From the NCBI RefSeq assembly GCF_000003815.2, contig NC_049989.1:5767245-5831244 (forward strand): a stretch of 64,000 bases of DNA. Direction: 5' to 3'. This document shows positions 33,701-45,990 of the stretch, piece by piece. The notes below the pieces were generated by a model. The model did no database searches. It saw only the letters and a list, made by a program, of their open reading frames with translations, and was not told the DNA's origin. This stretch comes from Branchiostoma floridae. Taxonomy: Eukaryota > Chordata > Leptocardii > Amphioxiformes > Branchiostomatidae. The first letter of the stretch is position 1. The number at the start of each line of letters is the position of its first letter. Position numbers and translations under genes: made by a program.

Positions 33701-34126
33701 TATCTCACCGGAGGGGATGTTGAGGAGTTTACAGGCGACTTCAATGTCCTTGACGACCTCCTTGATGATGAGTGGTTGCATCTTGCCCAGGTTTTTCCTC
33801 ACCTCGTGCATGTCTACCGTCTGTAGCTGCTCCTCCCACATCGTCTGGTCCTGCTCGTCCACGTGATCCACGAACATGGCCTGTGATTGGCCAGTGACGC
33901 CTTCCTGCGCATGCTCCGCACAGTAGTACCGCGGTTCTTCGAACTTGACGGACACGTGATCGGGGGATGGCGAGTCTCCGGGCGTCACGTGACCCTGCTG
34001 GATCTGGTCTATGTTGAGGCCCGTGTTGTGCAGGAAGGCGTCGATGTCCGGTAGAGGAGCAAAAGCGTTGTTCTGGGCCCCCATGATCGCACCGCTCGGA
34101 TGTAACTCTAACAGTGAACTCGGCTC
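30593..34126 (-). CDS. SPDEF-like ETS transcription factor (Pointed plus ETS domains)
   Basis: Nuclear DNA-binding activator or repressor. Exons from 5' to 3': 33709-34126, 32973-33170, 32497-32556, 32068-32142, 31883-31936, 31620-31709, 30593-30798. All internal joins are phase 1 and in frame. The first exon here encodes an N-terminal region ending [19 protein letters not shown]. The second is a Pointed/SAM domain ([32 protein letters not shown]). Three short linker exons follow. The last two make the ETS domain ([18 protein letters not shown], then [20 protein letters not shown] and [11 protein letters not shown]). The recognition-helix sequence, the Ile-rich lead-in and the QRLVYQF ending are specific to SPDEF/PDEF. 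The C-terminus runs 11 residues past the QPI ending. A Met at 34084 could start a 352-aa protein. The frame is open to the acceptor at 34127, and a distant first exon is proposed separately. Confidence 0.9.
30998..31244. mobile_element. MITE, AAGGTGCGCTCCC family, copy 1
   Basis: AAGGTGCGCTCCCACCGCAC and its exact complement at the right end bound a 247-bp element in the last SPDEF intron. Internal words (gttcgttcactgc, gttttgttattttctcc, gagtatctttcgaacccc) recur in the copy at 55275. Confidence 0.85.
32651..32944. mobile_element. Foldback element between the Pointed exon and the first linker exon of SPDEF
   Basis: The left arm (agatcctat, agatagtatcaaaa, agaggagt, ccggcctag, gtgtgtttggctac) is repeated inverted in the right arm ending at 32944. 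The arms are about 85 bp each with a spacer of about 120 bp. Confidence 0.8.
32973..33170 (-). CDS. SPDEF-like Pointed (SAM_PNT) exon
   Basis: It encodes [20 protein letters not shown] and then [21 protein letters not shown] and [10 protein letters not shown]. This is the Pointed helical bundle used for protein contacts in ETS factors. It begins after 2 bases of a split Asp codon and ends with a split Ala codon. Both sides agree with neighbouring exons. Confidence 0.9.
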
Positions 34127-37100
34127 CTGCGTGAACATACAGGCAGAAAGAAAAGTGTCAGCAAATGGCAAACATGTCAGCTGTCACGTCGCAAGTGTTC
34201 CTAAAAAGAGGTCGTTTTCAATGGGGTCGCTTTGTTCAGCCGAATGACGTAACCGACGTCACATTATAGATTAAACACAATATGCAGTTGCACGACCCTG
34301 CCCCTGTACAAGTGTTAGCATTGTAGTTGCTGATCAATGAGATATAGTCTTTTCTTACACTGATCCCACTCAATAGAGTTTATAACTTCAACACGCGGAC
34401 CTCTATCTGTTAGATATCGAGCGGTTATTCCTTGTTACGCTCGTGTTACTCTCTATGCCCACCGTGCTCTGCCTCCGTACGGTTTTGGGTGCATGCTGAG
34501 AGGAAGCCTAGATTTGACCGTGAACCGTCGAGTTCACACGAATTATTAAGTGGTGTCTGCGCCCCAGACTTTGAACAGAAAAGGTGTTAGGGTTAACAGA
34601 CAGTATATTGTATAACGCTGTTACTAATTTGCAAATGTACAATACGTAGCTCAATATAGATACAAAGTAAATGAATAACTCGGCCTCAACACTAGACCTA
34701 AACAGTTACTAAGCCTACAGATCACCTGGGATCATAGGAAATATTTTTAAGAAAAGACCTAGCCTGATTCGGACATCATCGTTAATTGATTTATATTTAT
34801 TCAGTAAGTTAAAAGATAGCATGTTGTTTTAACCTCCTATGACATAAGTATATTTATATCTATAGATAAGAACCCTAAAATAGGACAAAGTCTTGCACTG
34901 AACATGCATGCAAACAAGACATTCTTTATAACAATAAACCGGTCTACTTTTGCTTCTTTGGAGACCACGAAAATAACGCGACGAGAAAGCTGTATGCCGT
35001 GCTGTTATCAGATAAGATAAGCAACTATTTCTGGGTGAAGGCACGATCGGTACGGCAATCGAACACGTTCTCTAGGGGCTATTGCTTAAGCTTGATGTAA
35101 ACAACGATCACGAGCCGTGACACTCACGTCCCAAACCATTGTACTATTTCTGAATTAGTCCCTATAAATATTTGAAGGTCAAGATATTCTACAACCTACC
35201 GCAGACAATACTCGTTGAAGCTATTCCATGTGTCGTTGGGATGACATGACCAATATCTTTTGTTTTCGCTACCGGATAAATCAAAATGAAAGGGAAAACG
35301 TATTGAAGACGTTTGAATACAAAGAGGAATGAAAAGAACCTTACAAAAAGATATGGGTGAACTCTTAAGTACACAGTAAGGGAAAAGAGGAGGGGACAGT
35401 GTGCGAATGACATGGTTACACGATGTCGAACTTGACGTGGAGAGGGGCGCCACTTTGACCCCACAAACATTCGTGTCGTGTTTGATGCGTGCTGAATGAC
35501 GCACTGCGCGTTCGTGAGTGTTAGCTTTTAATTTAAGCGCCGATACAAACTCATTATGCTTCGGGAGAAGACCAGATAAGTTGGCATGCATGCCGCCGAC
35601 ACTGCGACACTACCCTGGCCGGCGCTCTTGATCGGATCCTAACCTGACAAAAATCATTGTTTGAACTTTTTAAATAATGACTCTGCCTCCATGCGGTTAC
35701 CGTCGTCAGTGCGTTCCTTGTTTGGAATGCCCTTGGCTGGGAGAAGACTGGTAACACTGTAAGGTGGTTCGCATGCCTTCTTTACTATTTGCACCGCGGC
35801 ACAGCACAATTAAGGCGCTGACGTCCACCCGTGCGACGTTGGGGTAGCTCGGAATGCCGGGGTGATAACAGCGACCGGTGACACACACAAATCTCAGACG
35901 GTGTTGTAGCGACACCATCTTGTGACATGCAATCACTGATAACGCCTCGTTCACTGAAGCGCGACGACAGCAAGGCAAATACAACAGCACTGGTGATAAG
36001 ATGTTGCCAAGAGGTGTGGAAGCAATGATTATTAATTCTTGACCTTCGGTAACCTTATATATATATAACCAGCCGCCATGTCGGGACGCAGAGGGGCGTG
36101 CTCGCAATGAACTCATCCGACCTACATACCAGTTACAGTTTACCCATTCTATGTATATAAAAGAACAAACCACAAAAAAAGAAGAATGTTTAAATCTGTA
36201 TTTTCTTTCATTTATTGCTCCCCTCCCCCTCTGACTGTGCTTAATAAGTACTGGCAATACTGTCAATGTGTAGGGTAAATCATACATCAAGTGTTCAACA
36301 CTGCGTCAAATTTTAAATCCCCTGGTGCTGATAAATTCCCTCATATCTGATAGCCGTACCTGGGAGTTGTAGAATTTTATAAGGTCGGATTATTCGGGAT
36401 CGCTAAGACTTTTCGGTTGGCATAGACAGTAGTTTGGGAACAGTGCTTCCAAGATTCACATTTTTGCTTCCAAAGCTAATAGGAAGTAATTTCCGGCACA
36501 GAAGCAATCGGAATGCGGTCATATGACACATAGTAACGCTTCAAAGGTGTCATAACATTAGCAGTAACCAGTAAACTGTCTCCAACACGGACTCAACCCA
36601 ACTAATTGGGAGATTTGTGGGTTATTCTGTATTGGCGTCACGAAGGAACGCCAGCTCAGCATGCCCGTTCCTCCGCCGTGTCGAGTCAACAAGGCAGGAA
36701 TGGCAGCACCGCGGTCATTTACGTTGGGCGGACGTTCAAACACAACCCGCATTGGAAATCAGATGAAAAAGTCACCTATAGCCTTAGGCTAACATTTACA
36801 TACACGACTGATATGTCAGGGTGTCAAGATGGCCTCAGCATAGTATATAAAAGGATCATTCCCAATCAAACACACCGGCTAATTAACAGGTGGGATGATC
36901 TATGCATATCACGTTTAATTAGCGAGGTCAAATCGCAATAAAAATGACATTGTTGGTCTCCGGGTTGTGGGAGACAAATGATGACGCAAATCCGTATAGT
37001 TATGGGACAAAAGAAAAATTGTGTAATCATTGTTGACGTCCGCTCGTTACGTATTGACGCCCTGAACGCAAATATGCCCATCGGAAATTAGACAAAAGCT

Positions 37101-38435
37101 AGCAAAATATGGACAACATTTGTACATACGCTTTTACGTGTCGTATTTGAACGTGGTGGAAAATTTCTACATGAGGTCGCATGCAAGAATCACAGGCATC
37201 TTGTCAGGTCAACCGCTACAAAGCCATTAGGGTTGTTAGTTTGCGTTCACACGGACAACCGGAGGCAGGGGGAGGAAGGTTGTTTGGGTTGAGACCAGGT
37301 TTCACACCTCCTACTGGTAGTGTTGTAACACAGACCATCAGACAGCAAAATGTGTGTGTGAGGCTTAACTTTGACTGGTACTTTCACACCCGCAGTCACA
37401 CCAGAAAAGTCTAAGTGTGCTTTAACGGTGAAGCTTGACAGGCGTTCTTGGTGAGCAATGACACATTTCGGCATTGTATGACAAGCACAAACACTTAAAG
37501 ATCCCCGCCCTTACACTCGCAAGGTGTAGGCCATCAAGTGCACGGGGCACGCTTACATATATCAACCTTGAAAATATAAACTTCTGTCAGAGCTAGTTGT
37601 AGTAATTTCCCTCCAAGAATCACAGCAATCGTGCGACCATTTTTACAACATTCGTGTGAAGTGGTTGTTATACGTTGCCGGGCAGGTGATAGTATTGAGC
37701 TTTGCAAATATAGGCACAACTTTGTCCAGATCACAGTGCTTATGAGACTTTTTTCTTCCCAGTACAATAGCCTTATAGACTTTCCAACAAAAGGCAGCCA
37801 TTAAAAGTAGAGGAATTTTCCCGATAACGTCCAAGTTATGGCGACCACGGAATCCGCCTGTGTTAAAGAACTGCAATTAGCGTCCTAGATACAGCAGGAA
37901 CAATACAAGCAAGTGGTTGATAACACACCGTCACAAGGGTGGATCTAAAGTCCTGTACTTACTGAGTAGTAGAACACTGGCATGGCGTGAAGATTCCCTA
38001 CAACTCAGTTCTCTGAGCGAAGAGCGCGTTCCCGGACCGGCGCTGTCCACCTGTGCCTGACCAGGTCTGAACCAACCAGCCAGGTTCTTGTCTCCCTGCC
38101 TTTCAAATGGTGCAAAACACGGGGACGGCTTTGGTGCAAAGGTTACCACAAACTCGGACATACATCACGCCAGGTTTATTTCAGGCGGGAGTCATGTTTG
38201 GCAGGGAGTTACGTAGGTGCACAAAAAACGCAGCGGGTTGGTTTGAATACTGATTAGAGGGGTGATAATCACTGTTTGGACAAGACTAACAACTTGAGGC
38301 TCGCGACAGAAAGCCAAGCGACACAAGTTTAAACTGCTAATCCCTGAAGATGTACTTTTTCAATAATTCTTAACTTTTCGCGTCAAACAGAGATAAAAAG
38401 AAACGCCGTTCAGTTCATGTCGCCACTGAGCCAGA

Positions 38436-38919
38436 CTGATCCTTTTGTTTAAGGTTTGCCACGTTTGTACCGTTTTTACCACCAATCTCGCCTCTTATCG
38501 TACAAAATTAAGAATAAATGACCAAAGATTACATCTCTATAGCTCATTAACTACTGTCAAAGTCAAAACATATTGATATGATTCGTTGTCAGGCGAAGTT
38601 TAGGATATATCTAGACCGCCAGGAGAGTTTTGGGATGCAAGTAATGAAAATGTCAAGGACTAGTCTATTCAAATGTTCTCCCTGATCCTGACTGATCCTT
38701 TTGTTTAAGGTTTGTACCGTTTTTTCTATCAATCTCGTCGCTTATCGTACAAATTTAAGAATCAATCATTAAAGATCACATCTTTATCATCTCGTTAACT
38801 ACTGTAGAGTCAAAACATCCAAACATGTTACTACTCTTTAGCATCAGGCGATATATTTAGACCACCAAGAGACAATTTGAGATGCAAATAAAGAAAAGTG
38901 TCAAGGACATGGGTCTACT
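38436..38919. repeat. Diverged tandem duplication of about 240 bp
   Basis: Copy 1 (about 38436-38662) and copy 2 (about 38687-38919) share actgatccttttgtttaagg, cttatcgtacaaa, attaaagat/ccaaagat, ttaactactgt, agtcaaaacat, caggcga and gtcaaggac. The flanks differ. It is not obviously a known transposon. Confidence 0.75.
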
Positions 38920-39452
38920 CGAAGATAAACTGCGAAGTGATTACATGTTAATTAACTCCCTGAGACAGTATTTTACAATCTCGGGATAGATTGTTGAATC
39001 AAGGACGCCTGAAAAGATAGACCATTTTGCTACACAGCCAAGTCTCTCTCTCTGTCAGTCAGTCTATACAGACTATGACACTTACCTACGCAAACAGAAC
39101 CTTAGCGACAGAGACGACTACAATACAAAAGTGTACAAATTAAATACAAAATGCATAAGCTTATGCACAGCCAAGTAACTCATTCCATATTTCGCACAAC
39201 GTTGGGACGTAAGAATGTTAATTAAACTCAAACACACTTCGTGCGATCGTACGGGGCATGCGCCATGCAAAATTCTGTTACATGTTTGAGATCCTTCTCG
39301 GTCGTAATGCTTTTAAAAGATCCTAGGGAAACTGGCTTCACGTTTTCTATATGTGGGTATGTCAAAGAGTTTTGCGGAGAAAAAAATAGTTTGCGTTTTC
39401 AGAATCTACTGCCACGCCGTTATGTTGAGGTACCTCAGGAACATTTTCAGGA

Positions 39453-39521
39453 CTACGCAGAGAGCCCAACGGCAACCACCTGTTGTACAACAGGCGCTTT
39501 GCCGCTGGACTCTCTGCGTAG
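39453..39521. repeat. Near-perfect 69-nt hairpin
   Basis: CTACGCAGAGAGCCCAACGG pairs with the complement ending CTCTCTGCGTAG at 39521. The apex (cctgttgtacaacagg) is itself palindromic, so almost the whole segment folds. The outer stem matches the tips of the foldback at 56540-56822. Confidence 0.85.
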
Positions 39522-42500
39522 GAGAATGTGCAGAAGAAATGAAGGCATAAGAATTATACACAAGGGGTGTGCCGCTACATGATGTTGAAATCAACTCGCT
39601 GCTTCTTTACCGTATAACGTAGTATTCGACGGTTTTCTGTACTGTTCCATGATTCACTAGACTCAAGTTAAAGAGACACTTGTTCATCATTCAACATATC
39701 AGCGGTACAACGTCCGGTACACACGCACGCAATTGCTAAACACACATAACTATAGTACTATCATGTTGAAGGAAATAAAAGTGGATTGTATCCTCCGTTA
39801 AGGTACATCAACAAAAATATTGGTGTATGTGTACAGTTCTCCACTTATTCCAAGTATGTTCGTTGGATATCGCTAGTACAGTTATCAGTATTTCATTGTG
39901 TTTGGTTTATGGTATATTGTGCATGCATTAGTATGGAGCTTTGACAGATTAACACACCTTTTAATCGTTCACTATAACATATGATAAAAACAGCAGCATC
40001 AACAGAAAAGACGTCGCCTTTTTGGTATGTAGTCAAAACAACTAGCTTGAATAAAACTGGGGGAAGGGTCAACTGAGCGGTCAGTAGATAAATCTGCAAA
40101 GTCAGTCACATGGCGTTTTCTAAATCACAGCCAAAAACACTGACAATAAAGTACACAGCTGTATACAGTTAAAATGGATTTTTACTTAGTATCTCGCCTC
40201 TGGATTTCAATGTATTTTGGCTTGCAATATGCTGGAAAATATATTGCACGTGTCTACATGAAGGGTAGAGTCGACGAAGTAGTCAGACCTTCACCCTCAA
40301 CATATATGCTTCCTTGTCTAGGTTTGTATGGCACCCATTAAGATACGTTCCTATCAGAGATATAGCATTATAGGCGCAAACTGAGGGATTCCGACTGTTT
40401 GTCTACATTTTAAGCGCGCGGTTCTAAACATACCTAATTTCAGTGACGTAGTGGTTCGTGGCGGGGGGTTAGGGACAGACCTCTCGAAATGCCAGAGGAG
40501 CGAGGATTTCCTCGCGTGGTCACCAAAGCAGATATCTCAGTTTGTACTTTAAGATTAAGCTGGTCGCCCTGACCTAGTACAGTTTGTGAATGCCTCGGTA
40601 CGAGCAAACCATCTTTTGAAGGAATCAGTCAGACCCCTGAGTCAAGAGCAAGGTAAATAGCGACGATCGGTTTGCTTCACTAGCCACTCGGTGTTTGAAC
40701 GACTATATCGGCCTTAGTACGTGTGTTTTGCTGAGGTTGCAAGGTCTGAAAGTGTTTGTGAGTATTTTGGGCAATAGTTGTTTTGAACTCTATTTCTAGA
40801 TGTTTGGCTGTGACGCACGCAATGATGTAAATCACCTGATCTGACAGTGATAGTCACGTGATATCAGTCTGCTATGCGCATGGGCACAAAATGTGGTATA
40901 ATGTCCAATTTTGTGGTGGCATTGCGTATGCAGGAAACTCCATTGTTACAGTGCTATATGTCTATAGATGTCGTACATAGTCCATAATATATATTTCATT
41001 ATTACACAAGTTGTTTTTGTTACACAACAATATGGCGTTGGTAATTAAAGAGGGTGAATGAATGGCATGACCGGTACCTCTTATTTCTAAAGAAACAATA
41101 CTTGAAGTAAAAATAAAAATAACTCAATCGTATGTATTTTATATTCTAATAGTTGAATCCCACATGCATGTACTACTGTAGGGAGCGTCTAACGCAATAT
41201 CAACGTCTAACACTGTATAAGACGTTGTGGTCTCGCTGCCGAAATGCGCTATTCTTTACAGGGAACCTCCCATTCCCGCTACAGTCTCTTGAAGTGTGTG
41301 AAGTTTTCTCAGCTCCCCACTTTTAAAGGCTAGCTGTGGCACTCAGGCTAAGACTCCCTCCACATGTGACGCCCACTTACGCGCCAACTAAAGACGACGG
41401 AGTAAACACCAGACGAAGGAACAGTCGCAGTATTAATGCCACTGTAAACATGTAAGGAGACCCGCTTAGCCGTGTGGAACTTTCCCACAGCTCGACACCA
41501 AGACTTTCCCACATTGGGAGAAAAATCGACGACAGGTGTTCGGTTTTGTTCGGGGACAAATCGGGGATAGTCCATAAACACTCGTGCTCCGTCTTCGCCC
41601 CTCCCACTCTGTCTTGTTATTATGATCTGTTCATTTTGATTTAAATAACTAAGAAGTTTATTTGCAGGTTCATGCCCGGAGGCTAATTGCAAGTTCATGG
41701 TATAAACACAGGAGATATACAAGTAACAATGAACAGTGATTAACACTTTTGTGAAAAGAGACTACTCGAATACTAGTGTTGGCTATTTCTAAACAGGTTG
41801 GGTTTGACTTCTTCTTTGGAAGCAGAGGACGAAAATGGCATAGAATAAATCCTTGTTGTACAATTCATTACAAAACCCATACCTATCACATTCACACTAG
41901 AAGATGTGCTAAACTATGAATACTACATCTAATTCGTATTTGATGTACTTCACATTTGTCTTAGAAATTTGCCTTTGTCTAATCTTAAGAAGTTTTTTCT
42001 GCGGCACTGTAATACAAGTTTCTGAACTTAACTGTAGCGCCACTATGTATATACATATGACCATTTCTTTATCTACCACAGTTCTAATAAGAAATACTAC
42101 AGCTTTGTATACCTACCATGTTACATGAAACGAACCTCAGTTTGTTATAAAGCTTATATTTTTTGTTATGTGCTTGGAGCAGGATTTTGTGCTACCGCTG
42201 CGTTAGAAATGGATGATGATGTGTACAACGAACATAGGAGGGACCAGAAAGGTGAATTGACCAATAAAGTGGGTGCGGCACAGCTTCACATGCCACTCAA
42301 GATCTATTTCCGTAGGTCAAATATATGGCGCTAAAATTGCTTTGTTTTCTATAAGGCTTTCTTGTGCTGTTTTAGCAAAGCCGTGCTCAAGTGTGCATGG
42401 AATAAGGTAAGGATAATCGGGAAAAATACAAAGGCATATATCTTTGTCTTCTGTTAAACCGAGAGAAAAACAACGCAGAAAGTTTCCGTTTTGGCAACAC

Positions 42501-44329
42501 AGACATTAAAAAAGAACTCTAAAAGACGACAGTGGAGCTGGGATATCTGGAAATAAAAGCAAAGAGGCGAATGCAAGAAATTCGCGCAAAAGTGAAATGA
42601 CTATAACAACTTTACTTTTCTCTAACAGTTGTTCCATTGTGGGCTGCCTGATACCTCCGTAACCGAGCGCTCTTCGCAACGCATATTGATATTAGTAATG
42701 TTATCTATAACGTCGAACGGGGTAGGCCCTTTGTGTCACGTTTATCAATATGATAAACAGTAAGTTTACGTGAGTGTCAGCAGGTAGTTTCCTACATGCC
42801 TGTTTGTCTAGGTTACAAACACTGTGCTGATGTAACATTTCAAACTGTTTCGTCGTTGGCAAGATTTCGTCAAAGTAAACGAGCAAACACAGTCGTAACA
42901 ATCTCGTTTCTAGGTCATTTTTAAAACATATACACTCGTATATCATATACATACACGTCGCTTTTTTACGGAGGCGAGGCCGCGTTGAGTCACCGTTTTA
43001 ATTGTTCTGCGTGAGACTCAAATTTCCGAACTGCAACCCTTTTACGCTGTAGTGGGGGGTCCTTAGCGCCCGGCCATTCACAGCTACCATTAGATGGCCC
43101 GGCTTTTTCTCTCACTGATGTTCCTGGCGTCTTTGTGGAGCGCCCTTCACATTGGCTCAGCTGCCCAGGAGGACCTCGTAACCCCACTTGACCCCACTTC
43201 CCCGAGCCGAGCTGGAGGGCCTGCGCCCACCGTCACAATAGCTACTTGGAGTGCCCGACAACAGTTCTGAAACTCTATACAAGCGATGGACGTTTTGTCT
43301 GTCCTCTCTCCGCAAATATGGGGTGCGCGGAAATCGATGGGATGTTTTGATGGACAGATTTGGTGGCCAGACTGTGTCAACGTCCTAAAAGTCAGAAAAG
43401 TACGCTGGGACAAAGGAACCATAGCTTCGATTACCTATAAGGAACGAAAACCTTTCTTCTAAGTGCCTTTTCGTTTAGAAGTGTCTTGGGAAGACCAAGG
43501 AGCTCCTTGGGTAGACATGACTATTGCTTCCCCACCCGCGTGTATATGTGATGCGTTTTGAAGTTGTTACGAAACAACATTCCGTCGATTTGATGACTCA
43601 TGTACCTTACGAAACTATCATTATACAAGAAGTCCTTATATAAGTCCACGTACGTTAAAACCTTCTTTCTGGTGGGGTAAGAGCGATTGGGTTTTCACGA
43701 ATTAGTCAGTCGTATACAATGCCTCAAAACATACTCTTGGGGGAGCGCATATCATCAAGAATCAATTTGTTTCGATGAAAAAGAGTTTACTTTTTCCTGT
43801 AGTTTTGATTAAAGGGATATCTTTAACGAAGACACCAGAAAGAGGGCTGGTGTCTATCGTTGTTTCACTATAGTTCTGTGAATGATAGTTGGATCAAACG
43901 TTTTTCGAAAATCTAGTTTAGGTGTGACGTCACTATCACGTCATTTCCGGATTCCAGCTTCTTACAAGAAATACATTGTTGTTCTAAACTGACAAAGACG
44001 GCAATTATGGAAGGTTTAAGTTGCAGTTTGTTTAACATTATTTGTTATTTATTTTGCGACTACAATACATCGCAAGGACCGAAGGGAGAGGCACACGAAA
44101 TCCCCTCATTTTTCTGGATTAAAATATTTCGTTTTGACAAGTGACGTGCGCTTTGCAGCAGCGGAAAAAGCTCTGTATACCTAGTAAAATCGCCCGTGAA
44201 AGAATAGGCACGCGTGCTGCCACTTGGATTTTCTCACTGTTTTCGTTTATTTGTCTCAACGTAGAAACGTTTCTATAGTGCTGCCGCGGCGATTTAAGTC
44301 ATTCAAGCATTTGTCGTGCGTTTGCGTCG

Positions 44330-44585
44330 TGTGGTGTAATGGTTACAGCGTTTGGACAGAATCCAAAAGTCCTGGGTTCGAATCCCCTAACATGCCCCAA
44401 TGCGGTGACCTTGGGAAATGCCATTAACACAACTTTCCTCACAGTCGGGTAGAAATTACTACTAAGCTTCGGTAAGGACCTCCGTCGAAAGGGCGCTAAA
44501 TGGAAGGCGCCCGGTGTTTGAGGAGAGCCACACATCGAGCACATTAAAGATCCCACCCATCACACTAAAGAGTAGTCGCCCAAAC
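44330..44585 (+). mobile_element. tRNA-derived SINE
   Basis: A box TGGTGTAATGG (44332-44342) and perfect B box GGTTCGAATCC (44375-44385), then a ccttgggaaatgccattaac body like many deuterostome SINEs. The anticodon loop has C at the position of the invariant U and the T stem is mismatched, so it is not a working tRNA gene. Confidence 0.7.
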
Positions 44586-45906
44586 AAGAAATATATTGCA
44601 TGACTCTGCCGAAATGATCATCAACAACATTGTGGGCATTATTATTAGAAGAAAGGCAAAACGAGAAAAGGAAAAAAGAGGGCATAGAAAGAAGTTGGGG
44701 CAGCTGACAAAAAAGGTGTAACATTGGAAATATGGTATATGAACTCTTCATAAATAAAATATCTCTGTCTTCCGTCCTTTAAAGTACAAGCGCATGCTAA
44801 GGTTTACGGAATGGAGTACCTTTAAATCATTGATTTTTTTCTATGCCTTTTCTTCGCTATTCCGGCAACGATGTGAGGAAGTACCAGCAGCACTTCCCCA
44901 CAGAACCTGACACCCCCGAGCAAACGCAGCCGGCTTATAGGTTAGGCGGGCGTCGGACAGGACTCACGGCCCACCGGCACACAGACATAAAGGTGTCCAA
45001 CTCTTGGGCAAATATTTTACCTGGGCTTAAGGAGAAAGCCGGAGGGATCGATTTAGACATAGGAGGCGGCGCGGCGAGCTGGGGCAGCCGGCCGTACACT
45101 GTGACTGTTTCGGGGAAATCCTCTTTCCCGGCGCAAGACGCTGAAATGGGGAGTCTTATGGGCCTTCTTTAAACAAATCACGGTCTAATTGGTTTCAAAA
45201 GCAGCTAGAATAACCGCCTCTTTGTTTATCCTCGGCAGCACACCGTCGGTTAGAAATGGCAGGAACAACAAACAAACTGCGCCAAACAGTGAAAGTTGAT
45301 GAAAAAGGAACGTTATTGTGTCTTTCGGGGAGCGAGGAAAATGTGCAACCCTTAAATATAAGTAAGAAATGTTCTCATAGCTCCATTTCAATAAACACAA
45401 CGTCGTGTGGTTTTAGCTGAATCTTCTTAGATTCTGAAAGATCCAAACTCATCTTAGAGGTATAGGTGAAGTACGTTAATACGTAACAACTACAAATCAT
45501 TCGTGGAAACGAGGCCGACATTATATCTTCATCGATACACTTGAGCGTAATGTTTTTCGATAACTGGTCGTACTATAGTGCAATTTGATAAAACGCAATG
45601 GTTTTCAGCCATGCGCACGGGTAGGACCCCGACTCTTCTCGACAGGTGTGTTGGGTTCTTTATTGTCATCATCACCATCATCATCAATGTGCTTACACAC
45701 GACGGCTGGAGTAATACCGCCCCTACTGGGGTGACATATCCTTTCGTTAGTTTTTGACACTTCCCATGTTTTGTTCTTCATCGTACACAGATTTAACACC
45801 TAAGGATCTCCCACACAAGGGACCGATGGGTTAAAGTTACCATTTCTTGATAGAAAGTAAAATTACCATTTCTGAATAGAATATCAAAACAAACAAACAA
45901 ACTTAC

Positions 45907-45990
45907 GGCGTCGACATCTTCTATCTCTTCTGCGGACGTCGCGTCGGCGTTTGCCGAGAACATGACGGCACCGTCCCGTCCCTGGAGCAT
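45907..45990 (-). CDS. Candidate first coding exon of the SPDEF-like gene
   Basis: 28 codons from ATG at 45990 (MLQGRDGAVMFSANAD through EEIEDVDA) end in phase 0 at a strong donor, gtaagt. The next SPDEF exon (acceptor just above 34126) also starts in phase 0, and joining them gives an open 394-aa protein. The upstream sequence is GA-rich and CpG-containing, like a 5' UTR. The link across 11.8 kb is inference: the strand, phase and splice site fit, but no conserved motif proves it. Confidence 0.4.

Larger units (their letters stand above)
34127..45906. other. Long SPDEF intron or intergenic region
   Basis: No clear coding exon over 11.8 kb. It contains a diverged tandem duplication (38436-38919), a near-perfect hairpin (39453-39521) and a SINE (44330-44585). 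A 76-codon minus-strand frame starting at 38161 ends at a strong donor (CTCA before gtaagt). Joining it to the SPDEF exon gives the wrong frame, so at most it is a non-coding alternative first exon. Confidence 0.5.

Noticed and set aside
37931-38161. Coding first exon of SPDEF
   Set aside because: It ends at a strong donor in phase 1, but the SPDEF acceptor needs phase 0, so the join breaks the frame. It can only be a non-coding alternative.
44330-44402. tRNA gene
   Set aside because: A and B boxes are present, but the T stem is mismatched, position 33 is not U, and the sequence continues into a SINE body.
44843-45172. 109-codon + ORF in a GC-richer patch
   Set aside because: No recognisable domain and no matching splice partners. 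I could not separate it from chance.
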